A stretch of 19,846 nucleotides of DNA from an uncultured Ruminococcus sp. GTDB taxonomy: Bacteria; Bacillota; Clostridia; Oscillospirales; Acutalibacteraceae. A model generated the notes under the pieces. It did not search any database. It worked only from the letters and a program-made list of their open reading frames with translations, and had not been told where the DNA came from. Each line of letters starts with the position of its first letter. Position 1 is the first letter of the stretch. The stretch lies in NCBI GenBank assembly GCA_900543095.1, contig UQQD01000023.1, forward strand, positions 1 to 19,846, in the 5' to 3' direction. Positions 1 through 6,314 of this stretch are shown here, in pieces. The position numbers were made by a program, and so were the translations under genes.

Positions 1-585
1 GAACGACACAGGCTCTTCGTTGGTGATGCTCAGTATCTTGTTTCTCACGAGCTTGTGTCCGTCGCTTGCCACGATTGCCAATGCCTCTTGGTTGAGGTCA
101 AAATAGAGACCGTTCATCACAGGTCTGATTTCCTCGTTAGCTGTGGCAAACAATGTGCGCGAGATGTTGTCGGCGAGGATGCCGGATGGTATGGTGATTG
201 TCGTTGCCCCGTCGCCTACTGGCTGTGCCATAGGGAATTCATCGGCATTCTGTGCCGTGAAGGTATAGCCTCCGTTCTGGAATGTAATGCTCACGGAGTA
301 GGTGTTCAGGTCTACTGTGAGCGTGACTGGCTGCTCCGGCAGGTCTTTAACGGCGTCGATGATGGTGCGGCTGCTGATGGCGAACCTTCCGTCGGAATCA
401 GCCTCGTCGAGTTCCACACTGGTGGTGAGCTCGTTCTCCTTGTCAGAAGCGGTGAGCGTGAGCACTCCGTCCTTTACATCAAAAAGGATGCAGTCCAGAA
501 TCTGTAGTGAGTTCTTGCTGTTAAGCACTTTCGACAGTGTAAGAAGGCGGCTGCTTAGCACCGCGCATGACAATGTGATTCTCAT
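1..585 (-). CDS. dnaN: DNA polymerase III beta sliding clamp, N-terminal part (Bacteroidetes type), runs off window
   Basis: The clamp encircles DNA and tethers DNA polymerase III for processive replication. The reading frame is open from an ATG at 585 to base 1, giving 195 residues with no stop, about half of the usual ~370. It starts MRITLSCAVLSSRLLTLSKV and contains LNSKNSLQILDC, then GRFAISSRTIIDAVKDLPEQP and NGLYFDLNQEALAIVASDGH, which follow the clamp's domain I and the start of domain II. The wording (NSKNS.. ILDC, the NGKY/NGGY-type strand, DEFP) is what I know from Bacteroides/Prevotella DnaN, not Firmicute DnaN. Codon use is GC-richer than the rest of the window, no Shine-Dalgarno precedes the ATG, and the upstream promoter is of Bacteroidetes type. 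No replication neighbours (dnaA, recF) follow. It is probably foreign to this contig. Confidence 0.9.
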   Translation of the reverse strand, partial: MRITLSCAVLSSRLLTLSKVLNSKNSLQILDCILFDVKDGVLTLTASDKENELTTSVELDEADSDGRFAISSRTIIDAVKDLPEQPVTLTVDLNTYSVSITFQNGGYTFTAQNADEFPMAQPVGDGATTITIPSGILADNISRTLFATANEEIRPVMNGLYFDLNQEALAIVASDGHKLVRNKILSITNEEPVSF

Positions 586-695
586 TATTGTGTATTTTAT
601 TGTTGTTTTTATTGTTGTTTATCGTTGTCCTTGCTTTGCCGGACGCTATTTCCTTCTTATTATACGACCTGTTGGCGTCTGGCAGATAACGACTA

Positions 696-727
696 CAAAA
701 ATACAAAAAAACCTTGTGGTGAGCAAA
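696..727 (-). promoter_or_regulatory. Bacteroidetes-type promoter (TTTG / TAnnTTTG) for dnaN
   Basis: On the minus strand TTTG (727-724) is followed after exactly 20 bp by TATTTTTG (703-696), matching the Bacteroidetes sigma-ABfr consensus TAnnTTTG with its -33 TTTG. Transcription would start near 689, giving a leader of about 100 nt rich in AACAACAATAAA-like units before the dnaN ATG. This shows that the Bacteroidetes segment reaches at least base 727. Confidence 0.75.
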
Positions 728-730
728 AAA

Positions 731-1065
731 TAAAATGAAATGTTTTTATTTTTAAAACTATTTATTAAATTATCATAATTATTATAAACATTATATATAA
801 CCAAAGTATTATCATTAAATACTTTATTATCATCTAATTTCTTTATAAGATAATTAAATTTTCCATCTTTTCTATTATATAACTCAGCAATTGGTATTCC
901 AAACTTATACACTACATCAGCCTCATCATATTCACAAGGTACCACTAATTTACCATTAGTATCCACAATTCCTTTTTTACCATTTGAAGTGACTACATAG
1001 TATTTACCTTTAAGTTTTAAATTACTATAGTTATCACTAATCTTTTCACCTTTTTTATTTATTTT
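731..1065 (-). pseudogene. WG-repeat protein remnant, truncated at both ends
   Basis: The frame is open on the minus strand from a TAA at 1068-1066 down through the junction near 730. It has no ATG; the only candidate start is a GTG at 966. The translation contains GKYYVVTSNGKKGIVDTNGK followed by LVVPCEYDEADVV, which fits the WG (beta-leaflet) repeat pattern of a nGkwGlId.nGk.v.P..YD type. A second partial repeat follows (AELYNRKDGKFNYLIKK). The 5' end is cut by a stop without a start, and the 3' end reads into the Bacteroidetes promoter, so neither end looks natural. It is far more AT-rich than both flanks. Function cannot be assigned; WG-repeat proteins are often surface or effector-like and poorly characterised. 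Confidence 0.6.
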
Positions 1066-1234
1066 TTAATTTTAGTAAAAATAACGGCGGAGCAATCAAA
1101 ATTTGGCAGTCCTGTTGAGCTAAATCAGTTATACTTATTATATTACAAACCTGAAAAACATTTTTAAATACGCTTGGCAATTCTGATAGGTTATATTCAA
1201 AAATGAAAAAATAACAAATATATTAAATTTTCTC

Positions 1235-1263
1235 TTGATTATCTCGGAATATCGTGTTACAAT
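1235..1263 (+). promoter_or_regulatory. sigma-A promoter for the CHAP hydrolase
   Basis: TTGATT (1235-1240), a 17-bp spacer and TACAAT (1258-1263) lie about 100 bp upstream of the start. The rest of the 1066-1361 gap shows no gene; it holds this promoter, the inverted repeat at 1266 and the ribosome binding site. Confidence 0.65.
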
Positions 1264-1265
1264 AT

Positions 1266-1292
1266 AATTACAATTTGTTACATTTTGTAATT
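1266..1292 (+). repeat. 8-bp inverted repeat at the transcription start (possible operator)
   Basis: AATTACAA (1266-1273) and TTGTAATT (1285-1292) are perfect inverse copies separated by 11 bp. They lie directly downstream of the -10 box and cover the expected start site, the usual place for a repressor site or a 5' mRNA hairpin. The binding factor is unknown. Confidence 0.4.
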
Positions 1293-1361
1293 GGAAACGT
1301 AAATTTATGATTTTTTAGTGTTTTGATATTAAATTATATTAAATAAGGAAGGATGATTTTT

Positions 1362-2909
1362 TTGCATTACAACGGTTTTAAACACCCGAATTCAAAACGT
1401 ATTCCGGCAATTATTCTGAGTGTGATACTATTTTTAACAACAGTATTTTCCGTATCGGTAATAACAAGCTCTGCGGCTTCATTCAGTCCAAGGCTTTATG
1501 CACCTGCATACGATAATACTTATTACTATGGCAGTAAAAACATTTTTTACACCGCAGGTTACGGTATGCCCAACTGCACGGCTTACGCCTTTGGCAGAGC
1601 ATATGAGATTCTCGGCACCGAACCGAATCTGAGCCACGGCAATGCAGAGGACTGGTACGGTTACAACAAAGCAACCGGCGCTTACGACTACGGCTCAACT
1701 CCCAAAGTCGGAGCTATTGCTTGCTGGTCACATTACGGCGGCGGTCACGTTGCTGTTGTCGAATCTATCAGCAACGGTACGGTAACGATGTCAAACTCCG
1801 CATGGAGCGGAACAAATTTCTACCTTACATACGGATCGGTTTCAAATCCCGGTGCGGCAGGAAACAGCTGGTGGAATTTCCAGGGATTTATTTACATACT
1901 TGATTCAAACGATTCAGGCGATAATGATTCAGGTATTGATATACCTAATAAATCTACCGATGATTACTCAACAGGTATATATAAGGTAACGGTAGACTCT
2001 ACCTTAAATATGCGCAGCGGCGTCGGTTCAGGTACAAGCTGGGTAGCTTCTATCCCCGACGGTACGGAGTTGAATATTACAGATATTGATTCAGACTCAA
2101 GCTATGTTTGGGGCTATACTAATTATAACGGAAACAGCGGTTGGGTAGCACTTGACTTCTGCAAATATATAGGCTCAGAACCCGAAGTTACTGAACCGGA
2201 GGTTACGGAACCTGAAGTTACGGAACCTGAAGCAACCGAACCTGAAGTTACGGAACCTGAAGTTACGGAACCTGAAGCAACCGAACCTGAAACGACAACC
2301 CCTGCTCCTACCCGGCCCGAAAAATCAGATACCGATCCCGTGAATTCCAATGAGCAATCGGGAACGGACTCACAGGAACCAAACGATGAGCCTAATGTTA
2401 CTAATCCACCCGAAGACAGCACAGAATATGTTCTGTACTTTGCTTATGACGACTCCGAAGAAACAGGAGTTTATCCGCTTGAAAGCAAAGATCAGGAAGT
2501 AACCGTAACCCTAAAAGCAGGCAAGTATTCTATTTTTATGAAAGGCAACGACGAGGTTATCAGTTCCACTTATCCTCTGACGCTTGAACAGACCAGCGAA
2601 GTCAGCGTAACGTTTTATTCCGAAAACGATTACTTTGACATTCACGTTAATGAACTCAACCTGCCTCCCACAAACGAGGAAATTCAGGACAATGCTCAAA
2701 GCACACCCGATACCGCAGAAACCACGGTTTCTCCGTCAGTTTCTCAATCCACTTCAGACACTGTTGCAAATAATAATACAACAGTAAGCAATACAAACGG
2801 TACCGTTCAAACAGGAAGCAATATCCGCATTGAAGCTGTAGCACTTCTTGTATTTTCGGTTTCATCGCTTATTTTACTCTGGATAAAACGCAAAGTGTTC
2901 TTTTTCTGA
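1362..2909 (+). CDS. Secreted CHAP-domain peptidoglycan hydrolase with SH3 domain and EPEVT linker
   Basis: Likely an NlpC/P60-type amidase/endopeptidase acting on peptidoglycan outside the cell. I chose the TTG at 1362 because AAGGAAGGA (1345-1353) sits 8 bp before it; the ATG at 1353 overlaps that site. In order: signal peptide (about 1-40, hydrophobic core then SSAA), CHAP domain (about 50-180) with catalytic Cys72 in NCTAYAFGRA and His129 in GGGHVAVVE, SH3_3 domain (about 205-270, LNMRSGVGSGTSWV and GNSGWVAL), eight EPE[VA]T units, a Ser/Thr/Asn-rich stretch with a beta-rich segment, then a C-terminal membrane helix and the tail KRK. VQTGS just before the helix resembles a degenerate sortase signal (LPQTG), so wall anchoring is possible. 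515 residues. It is monocistronic, with its own promoter and terminator. Confidence 0.85.
   Translation: MHYNGFKHPNSKRIPAIILSVILFLTTVFSVSVITSSAASFSPRLYAPAYDNTYYYGSKNIFYTAGYGMPNCTAYAFGRAYEILGTEPNLSHGNAEDWYGYNKATGAYDYGSTPKVGAIACWSHYGGGHVAVVESISNGTVTMSNSAWSGTNFYLTYGSVSNPGAAGNSWWNFQGFIYILDSNDSGDNDSGIDIPNKSTDDYSTGIYKVTVDSTLNMRSGVGSGTSWVASIPDGTELNITDIDSDSSYVWGYTNYNGNSGWVALDFCKYIGSEPEVTEPEVTEPEVTEPEATEPEVTEPEVTEPEATEPETTTPAPTRPEKSDTDPVNSNEQSGTDSQEPNDEPNVTNPPEDSTEYVLYFAYDDSEETGVYPLESKDQEVTVTLKAGKYSIFMKGNDEVISSTYPLTLEQTSEVSVTFYSENDYFDIHVNELNLPPTNEEIQDNAQSTPDTAETTVSPSVSQSTSDTVANNNTTVSNTNGTVQTGSNIRIEAVALLVFSVSSLILLWIKRKVFFF
2178..2297 (+). repeat. Eight tandem 15-bp units encoding EPE(V/A/T)T
   Basis: The units read EPEVT x3, EPEAT, EPEVT x2, EPEAT, EPETT. 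They form an acidic, proline-spaced linker between the SH3 domain and the distal region. The internal order (VVVA VVA) and near-identical codons point to recent slippage or unequal exchange, so copy number may vary between strains. Confidence 0.9.
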
Positions 2910-2932
2910 TTTAAATTTATTTTAATTATCTG

Positions 2933-2962
2933 AGCAGTCGGCTGTATGTCGGCTGCTTTTTA
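2933..2962 (+). terminator. Intrinsic terminator after the CHAP gene
   Basis: A 10-bp stem (AGCAGTCGGC with GTCGGCTGCT, two G-U pairs), loop TGTAT, followed by a T run. Confidence 0.85.
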
Positions 2963-3075
2963 TGTTTGAAAATTGCAACCACTCTCATTTTTAATTACAG
3001 GTACTGCAAAATTAAATCAAAAAATCTGTTTTGTTTTATTCAGTAATGGCAATATGTTTTTTCTTTAAAATAGTA

Positions 3076-3104
3076 TTTACAAAAAACATTGAATATGTTA
3101 TAAT
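3076..3104 (+). promoter_or_regulatory. Strong sigma-A promoter for the dockerin gene
   Basis: TTTACA (3076-3081), 17 bp, TATAAT (3099-3104). It lies about 240 bp before the ATG, so the mRNA has a long 5' leader (next entry). Confidence 0.75.
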
Positions 3105-3130
3105 TATTTTGGTGAAATTTTAAATCAAAA

Positions 3131-3300
3131 TAAGCTTTGCTTGCAAGGAGCAAAGTTTACGACAGATTGCAAACAATGCAGTGCAAATGAGCATTAGCTT
3201 CCCTGGGGTTCAGCGAGTGATTATAATTCCCGCTGAAATTCTGAACCGGCACCTGCAGCCTAAGAGGCGATGGAATATTTGCACTTAGGTTATAGCCTGA
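3131..3300 (+). ncRNA. Long structured 5' leader, candidate cis-regulatory RNA (family not identified)
   Basis: This ~230-nt leader has no convincing ORF but carries several pairings. A first hairpin pairs CTTTGC with GCAAAG (3134-3156). A long-range 9-bp helix pairs AGTGCAAAT (3180-3188) with ATTTGCACT (3277-3285). Inside it, two mutually exclusive helices share TTCAG: GGTTCAG (3207-3213) with CTGAACC (3241-3247), or TTCAGCG (3209-3215) with CGCTGAA (3231-3237). CCTAAG (3259-3264) can also pair with CTTAGG (3284-3289), competing with the long helix. Competing helices are what a switch would show. I compared it from memory with c-di-AMP (ydaO), c-di-GMP and cobalamin riboswitches and found no convincing match. 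There is no terminator before the gene, so any control would act at translation or stability. Confidence 0.5.
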
Positions 3301-3343
3301 ACAAACATAAATATACCATATTAAAAAAGGAGGCATAAACACT

Positions 3344-4753
3344 ATGAAAAAACTACTGTCAATTATTCTTGCGGTATTAATGGCGATAACCGTCTTTCCG
3401 CTTACGGTATCGGCAGAAACAAACAAAAAAACTATCGTTTACAACTATGACTTAGGTCAGGATATAAGCGGAGGTTTGAGTAAAAATGTAATCAACCGAT
3501 ATAATTTTTCGGTTGATAAAACAACAAAGCTCACGGTCAATTTCAGCGCATCAGTCAGATATTGCAGTATCCTGCTGTTAGACAATGCAGGAAATACTAT
3601 CTACGGTGGCGGCGGATATACTTCAGGCTCAAGCAATTTAGTAAAGGCAAGCGTAACTTTTATTATAGCAAAAGGCAACTATCATATTGACATTTTTGCC
3701 GACACGGATTATACCGACACGGATTATACCTATACCTATAATATGGCAACTGCTACGGAGGAAGTCAAGGACGACCTGCCCGAAGAGCAAAACGGCAGTA
3801 ATAACACCTTTGACACTGCATTTGCCATTGATATTGATAAGAAATATGACACCGCATTTTTGCGTGGAGACGTTATTGAATATTATGACGGTGACAACCA
3901 AAATCACGCAAATGACGGTTACAAGATTACCCTGCCGCAATCGGGCAATCTTGATTTTATCTTTAACGGCGACGTATATTATACAGAAATAAAGATATAT
4001 GATGAATCCGAAACACAAATTTATTCAAAAAACACATATGTAAGCAGTAACGGAATAAACAGCCGTGAAATCAAGTTGGATTTAAATGCGGGTTCATATT
4101 ATATTATGATAGGCGCTAAATTAGCCGTTGACGCTTGGCGTCCCGACCATTTCGGCGAATACAGCATTGAAACAGTATTCACGTCGTCTGACGAAACAGT
4201 TGTTGAATATCAGAACGGTCAAAACGAAACCAAAGACACCGCAACTTTGATTAACCTTTCAAAACTCCATAGCGGATTTGTGGCAAGTAATGAAGAATAC
4301 GACTGGCACAAAATCTCTCTTGCCAAAGACAGCGAATATGTATTCTGGGCAAAGGCTAACATATATTACAGCATTATAGATGTTCTCAACAGCAATGACG
4401 AAACGCTTGAAAGCTTTGGCGGATATGCAGGGGTAACCTCAGGAATTCGTGAACGCTCATACACAAGCAAGCTAAGTGCAGGAGATTACTATATTAAAGT
4501 TAAGCGTGACTACGAAAACACCGGCAGTTATCAACTTTTATGTGCACCTTTAGGTGATGTTAACACAGACGGCGTAATTACCGTTGCCGACGCAACGCTT
4601 ATTCAAAAATATCTTGCAAACATCTCAGAATTTGAAAGCTATCAAACTGTGCTTGCCAAAGTCAACGGAAGCGATGAAAAAATCACCGTATCTTCCGCTA
4701 CAAACATTCAAAAATATCTTGCAGGCATTAACGCAACCGTATCAGGCAAATAA
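3344..4753 (+). CDS. Secreted PPC-repeat protein with C-terminal type I dockerin
   Basis: A component that would dock onto a cohesin-bearing scaffold outside the cell; no catalytic domain is evident. AAAAGGAGG lies 12 bp before the ATG. Signal peptide about 1-24 (hydrophobic core, then VSAET). Three beta-sandwich units resembling bacterial pre-peptidase C-terminal (PPC) domains follow at about 30-130, 150-285 and 295-400; each has an NTxxTA-like start and a GxYxIxV-like closing strand (AGSYYIMIG, AGDYYIKVK). The dockerin spans 404-463. Repeat 1 has a full calcium loop (D405, N407, D409, D416) and the helix ATLIQKYLA. Repeat 2 keeps the helix (ATNIQKYLAGI) but its loop is degenerate: K439, S443 and S450 stand where Asp is expected. 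469 residues. It may be an adhesive or inhibitory subunit rather than an enzyme. Confidence 0.85.
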   Translation: MKKLLSIILAVLMAITVFPLTVSAETNKKTIVYNYDLGQDISGGLSKNVINRYNFSVDKTTKLTVNFSASVRYCSILLLDNAGNTIYGGGGYTSGSSNLVKASVTFIIAKGNYHIDIFADTDYTDTDYTYTYNMATATEEVKDDLPEEQNGSNNTFDTAFAIDIDKKYDTAFLRGDVIEYYDGDNQNHANDGYKITLPQSGNLDFIFNGDVYYTEIKIYDESETQIYSKNTYVSSNGINSREIKLDLNAGSYYIMIGAKLAVDAWRPDHFGEYSIETVFTSSDETVVEYQNGQNETKDTATLINLSKLHSGFVASNEEYDWHKISLAKDSEYVFWAKANIYYSIIDVLNSNDETLESFGGYAGVTSGIRERSYTSKLSAGDYYIKVKRDYENTGSYQLLCAPLGDVNTDGVITVADATLIQKYLANISEFESYQTVLAKVNGSDEKITVSSATNIQKYLAGINATVSGK

Positions 4754-4771
4754 ATAATCCGTAATACTTTT

Positions 4772-4811
4772 GGGCTGAGCAGAAATCAAAACTGCTCAGC
4801 CCTGTTTTATT
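4772..4811 (+). terminator. Intrinsic terminator after the dockerin gene
   Basis: A perfect 11-bp stem (GGGCTGAGCAG / CTGCTCAGCCC), 9-nt loop, then TGTTTTATT. Confidence 0.92.
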
Positions 4812-4838
4812 AACAACACGCCGACCTCTGAATATAAT
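4810..4838 (+). promoter_or_regulatory. sigma-A promoter for the SOD-like gene
   Basis: TTAACA (4810-4815), 17 bp, TATAAT (4833-4838). It begins within the T tail of the previous terminator, leaving a short leader (about 14 nt) with GAAAGAGGTG as ribosome binding site. Confidence 0.7.
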
Positions 4839-4858
4839 GGATATGAAAGAGGTGCGTT

Positions 4859-5353
4859 ATGAGAAACATAAATAATTTATGCTCTGTAATAGTCGGACGG
4901 CGTGCAAATGCTGCGGCGTTTATTGACGGAAGCGAAAAATACAGAAGTATTCACGGGCGAGTGCTTTTTTACGAGCTTTGCAGTTCTGTTATTGTCCGTG
5001 CAGAGATAACCGGACTTCCGAAAGCAAGCAATGAGTGCAATGATCCCGTGTTTGCTTTTCATATTCACGGCGGAACCTCGTGTACGGGTAATGCGGAGGA
5101 CGCTTTTGCAAACGCAGGCTCACATTATAATCCTAATAACTGTCTTCACCCTTATCACGCAGGTGATATGCCGCCGTTGTTCGGCGTGAACGGCAATGCG
5201 TTTTTGATATTCTTAACAGACAGATTCTCTATTCCCGAGGTCATCGGAAAAGCGGTTATTATCCACGCTCACCCTGATGACTTTATGACTCAGCCGTCGG
5301 GAAATTCGGGCGAAAAAATAGCCTGCGGAATAATCAGACCGACTGTACGTTAA
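4859..5353 (+). CDS. Cu/Zn superoxide dismutase-like protein, cytoplasmic
   Basis: Family function: dismutation of superoxide to O2 and H2O2 at a copper site with a structural zinc. All family ligands appear present: His68 and His70 (FHIHGG), the bridging His89 (GSHYNP), His97, His100 and Asp103 (LHPYHAGD), and His136 (IIHAHPDD). Cys75 (GGTSCTG) and Cys156 (EKIACGII) match the conserved disulfide pair. It has 164 residues and no signal peptide, lipobox or membrane segment. That is unusual, because bacterial SodC is normally exported and the disulfide needs oxidising surroundings. It is a single-gene unit with its own promoter. Short signal-less members of this family do occur in gut Clostridia; activity is inferred from the ligands only. 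Confidence 0.85.
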   Translation: MRNINNLCSVIVGRRANAAAFIDGSEKYRSIHGRVLFYELCSSVIVRAEITGLPKASNECNDPVFAFHIHGGTSCTGNAEDAFANAGSHYNPNNCLHPYHAGDMPPLFGVNGNAFLIFLTDRFSIPEVIGKAVIIHAHPDDFMTQPSGNSGEKIACGIIRPTVR

Positions 5354-5358
5354 AATTG

Positions 5359-5387
5359 TTGACAATATAATTTTAATATGTTAAGAT
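5359..5387 (+). promoter_or_regulatory. Consensus sigma-A promoter of a short transcript
   Basis: TTGACA (5359-5364), 17 bp, TAAGAT (5382-5387). It is immediately downstream of the SOD stop codon and reads into the non-coding region 5394-5625. Confidence 0.75.
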
Positions 5388-5393
5388 AACCGT

Positions 5394-5501
5394 AATCTAT
5401 GAATATCGGAGGATTTTGTTTGCTGATATTAAGTGTGGCAGCTGAGGCGTAAGCCTCGGCAGTAATGAATTTTCAATTAAAAGCACACCGGTGCTTTTGT
5501 T
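5394..5501 (+). ncRNA. Short transcript with GNRA hairpin and possible 10-codon leader peptide
   Basis: Between the promoter above and the terminator at 5479 lies a ~108-nt unit. GGAGG (5408-5412) sits 7 bp before a TTG (5420) that would encode a 10-residue peptide (MLILSVAAEA) ending at 5452. The stop codon falls in the GTAA tetraloop of a strong 8-bp hairpin, GCTGAGGC (5441-5448) with GCCTCGGC (5453-5460). A peptide whose stop lies in a hairpin loop and is followed by a terminator is the arrangement of a translation-coupled attenuator. It could also be an independent small RNA. I recognise no named family. Confidence 0.45.
5479..5501 (+). terminator. Intrinsic terminator of the short transcript
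   Basis: AAAAGCAC (5479-5486), loop ACCG, GTGCTTTT (5491-5498), then TGTTGTT. Confidence 0.7.
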
Positions 5502-5584
5502 GTTATGCCATTTACGCACTTCTATCGGCAATTTATTTTTGAGGCAATTCATATGTATTTTATTTAATTAAGCCTTTATTATAT

Positions 5585-5625
5585 GTCTGTCAGTGCGTGA
5601 ACGGTACTGACAGACTTTTATTTTA
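5585..5625 (+). terminator. Intrinsic terminator immediately before the MutS2-like start
   Basis: A perfect 10-bp stem GTCTGTCAGT (5585-5594) / ACTGACAGAC (5606-5615), followed by TTTTATTTTA. It ends only a few bases before the ribosome binding site AAGGAG of the MutS2-like gene, so it works as an attenuator for that gene unless a second promoter lies in 5502-5584, where I see none convincing. Confidence 0.8.
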
Positions 5626-5638
5626 AGGAGAATTAACA

Positions 5639-6273
5639 TTGAATACAAATTACTACGCTCTTGAATTCGACAAGATAAAAAATCAGCTTGCAGACTTCTG
5701 CATAAACGAAAGCGCAAAAGCCAATGCCCTTGCACTTGAACCCGAAATGTCCGAGCTTACACTCAAAAAGCTTAAGCTTGATACGGACAACGCAAGAAAG
5801 ATAATTGACGTTTGCGGAACTCCTCCCCTGCCAAACGTAGAAAACGCCAAGGCTCTGATTAACAAAATCGAAAAGGACGGGCTTCTTTACCCCGACGAGC
5901 TGAGCCGATTTTGTACAACCCAAAGAACCACGGCAAAAAAATCAGGAAAAACAAAGCCGTTGATAAGAGCTGTGAGCACGCCGAAAGCTTTAATATCGGC
6001 GACAGCGTAACAGTCTATCCCGAAAAAAAGATTGGCATTGTTTTTCGGACAGCCGACGAAAAGGGTAACGTAGGCGTACAAATAAGCGGCAAAAAACGAC
6101 TTGTTAATCATAAACGACTCAAGCTAAAGGTCAGCGCCGCTCAGATGTATCCGCCGGATTATGACTTTTCAATTATTTTTGATACTGTTGCAAACCGCAA
6201 GGCAAGCAAAAAAATGAACAAGCGCCATTGTCCCGATTTGTCCGTAACAATAGAAAATGATTTTGATGATTAG
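5639..6273 (+). pseudogene. MutS2-like gene with the ATPase core deleted; two ends in different frames
   Basis: The TTG start at 5639 is preceded by AAGGAG. Residues 1 to about 92 (YYALEFDKIKNQLADFC, then TPPLPNVENA and KDGLLYPDEL) are the N-terminal domain of a MutS2-like protein. The -1 frame (5911-6273) encodes its C-terminal end: a small beta-barrel-like segment (FNIGDSVTVYPEKKIGIVF, then KGNVGVQISGKKRL) and the tail YPPDYDFSIIFDTVANRKA. As I recall the family, some 400 residues normally stand between these, including the Walker A/B ATPase; none remain. Frame 1 stops at 6010. Bases 5935-5941 form A_AAA_AAA in the zero frame, exactly a -1 slippery heptamer, and a -1 shift there would join the two parts into one 211-residue protein. 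Either a decayed gene or a shortened, frameshift-expressed one; decay is the simpler view. Confidence 0.7.
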
Positions 6274-6279
6274 CAAAAA

Positions 6280-6310
6280 GGAGCAGACAATATGTCTGCT
6301 CCCGACTTTT
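6280..6310. terminator. Bidirectional intrinsic terminator between convergent genes
   Basis: A perfect 10-bp stem GGAGCAGACA / TGTCTGCTCC with loop ATA (6280-6302). A T run follows on the plus strand (CTTTTTG), and AAAAA at 6275-6279 serves as the T run for the minus strand. Confidence 0.88.
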
Positions 6311-6314
6311 TGAG

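Noticed and set aside
1..585. dnaN as evidence of a chromosome origin region of this organism
   Set aside because: No dnaA, recF or DnaA boxes follow, and the gene is from a different phylum than the rest of the window.
55..733. Plus-strand open frames across 55-733
   Set aside because: They are shadows of the minus-strand dnaN fragment, whose translation is a clear beta clamp; the plus-strand products resemble nothing.
2178..2297. CRISPR-like regular repeats
   Set aside because: The 15-bp units are contiguous with no spacers and lie in frame inside a coding region.
2123..2422. Minus-strand frame with repeated SGSVT units
   Set aside because: It is only the reverse reading of the EPEVT repeat of the CHAP protein and has no ribosome binding site.
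3180..3290. c-di-AMP (ydaO), c-di-GMP or cobalamin riboswitch
   Set aside because: Only short stretches (for example GGCACCTGCAGCC) look vaguely like ydaO 3' sequence; the conserved core blocks of all three families are absent.
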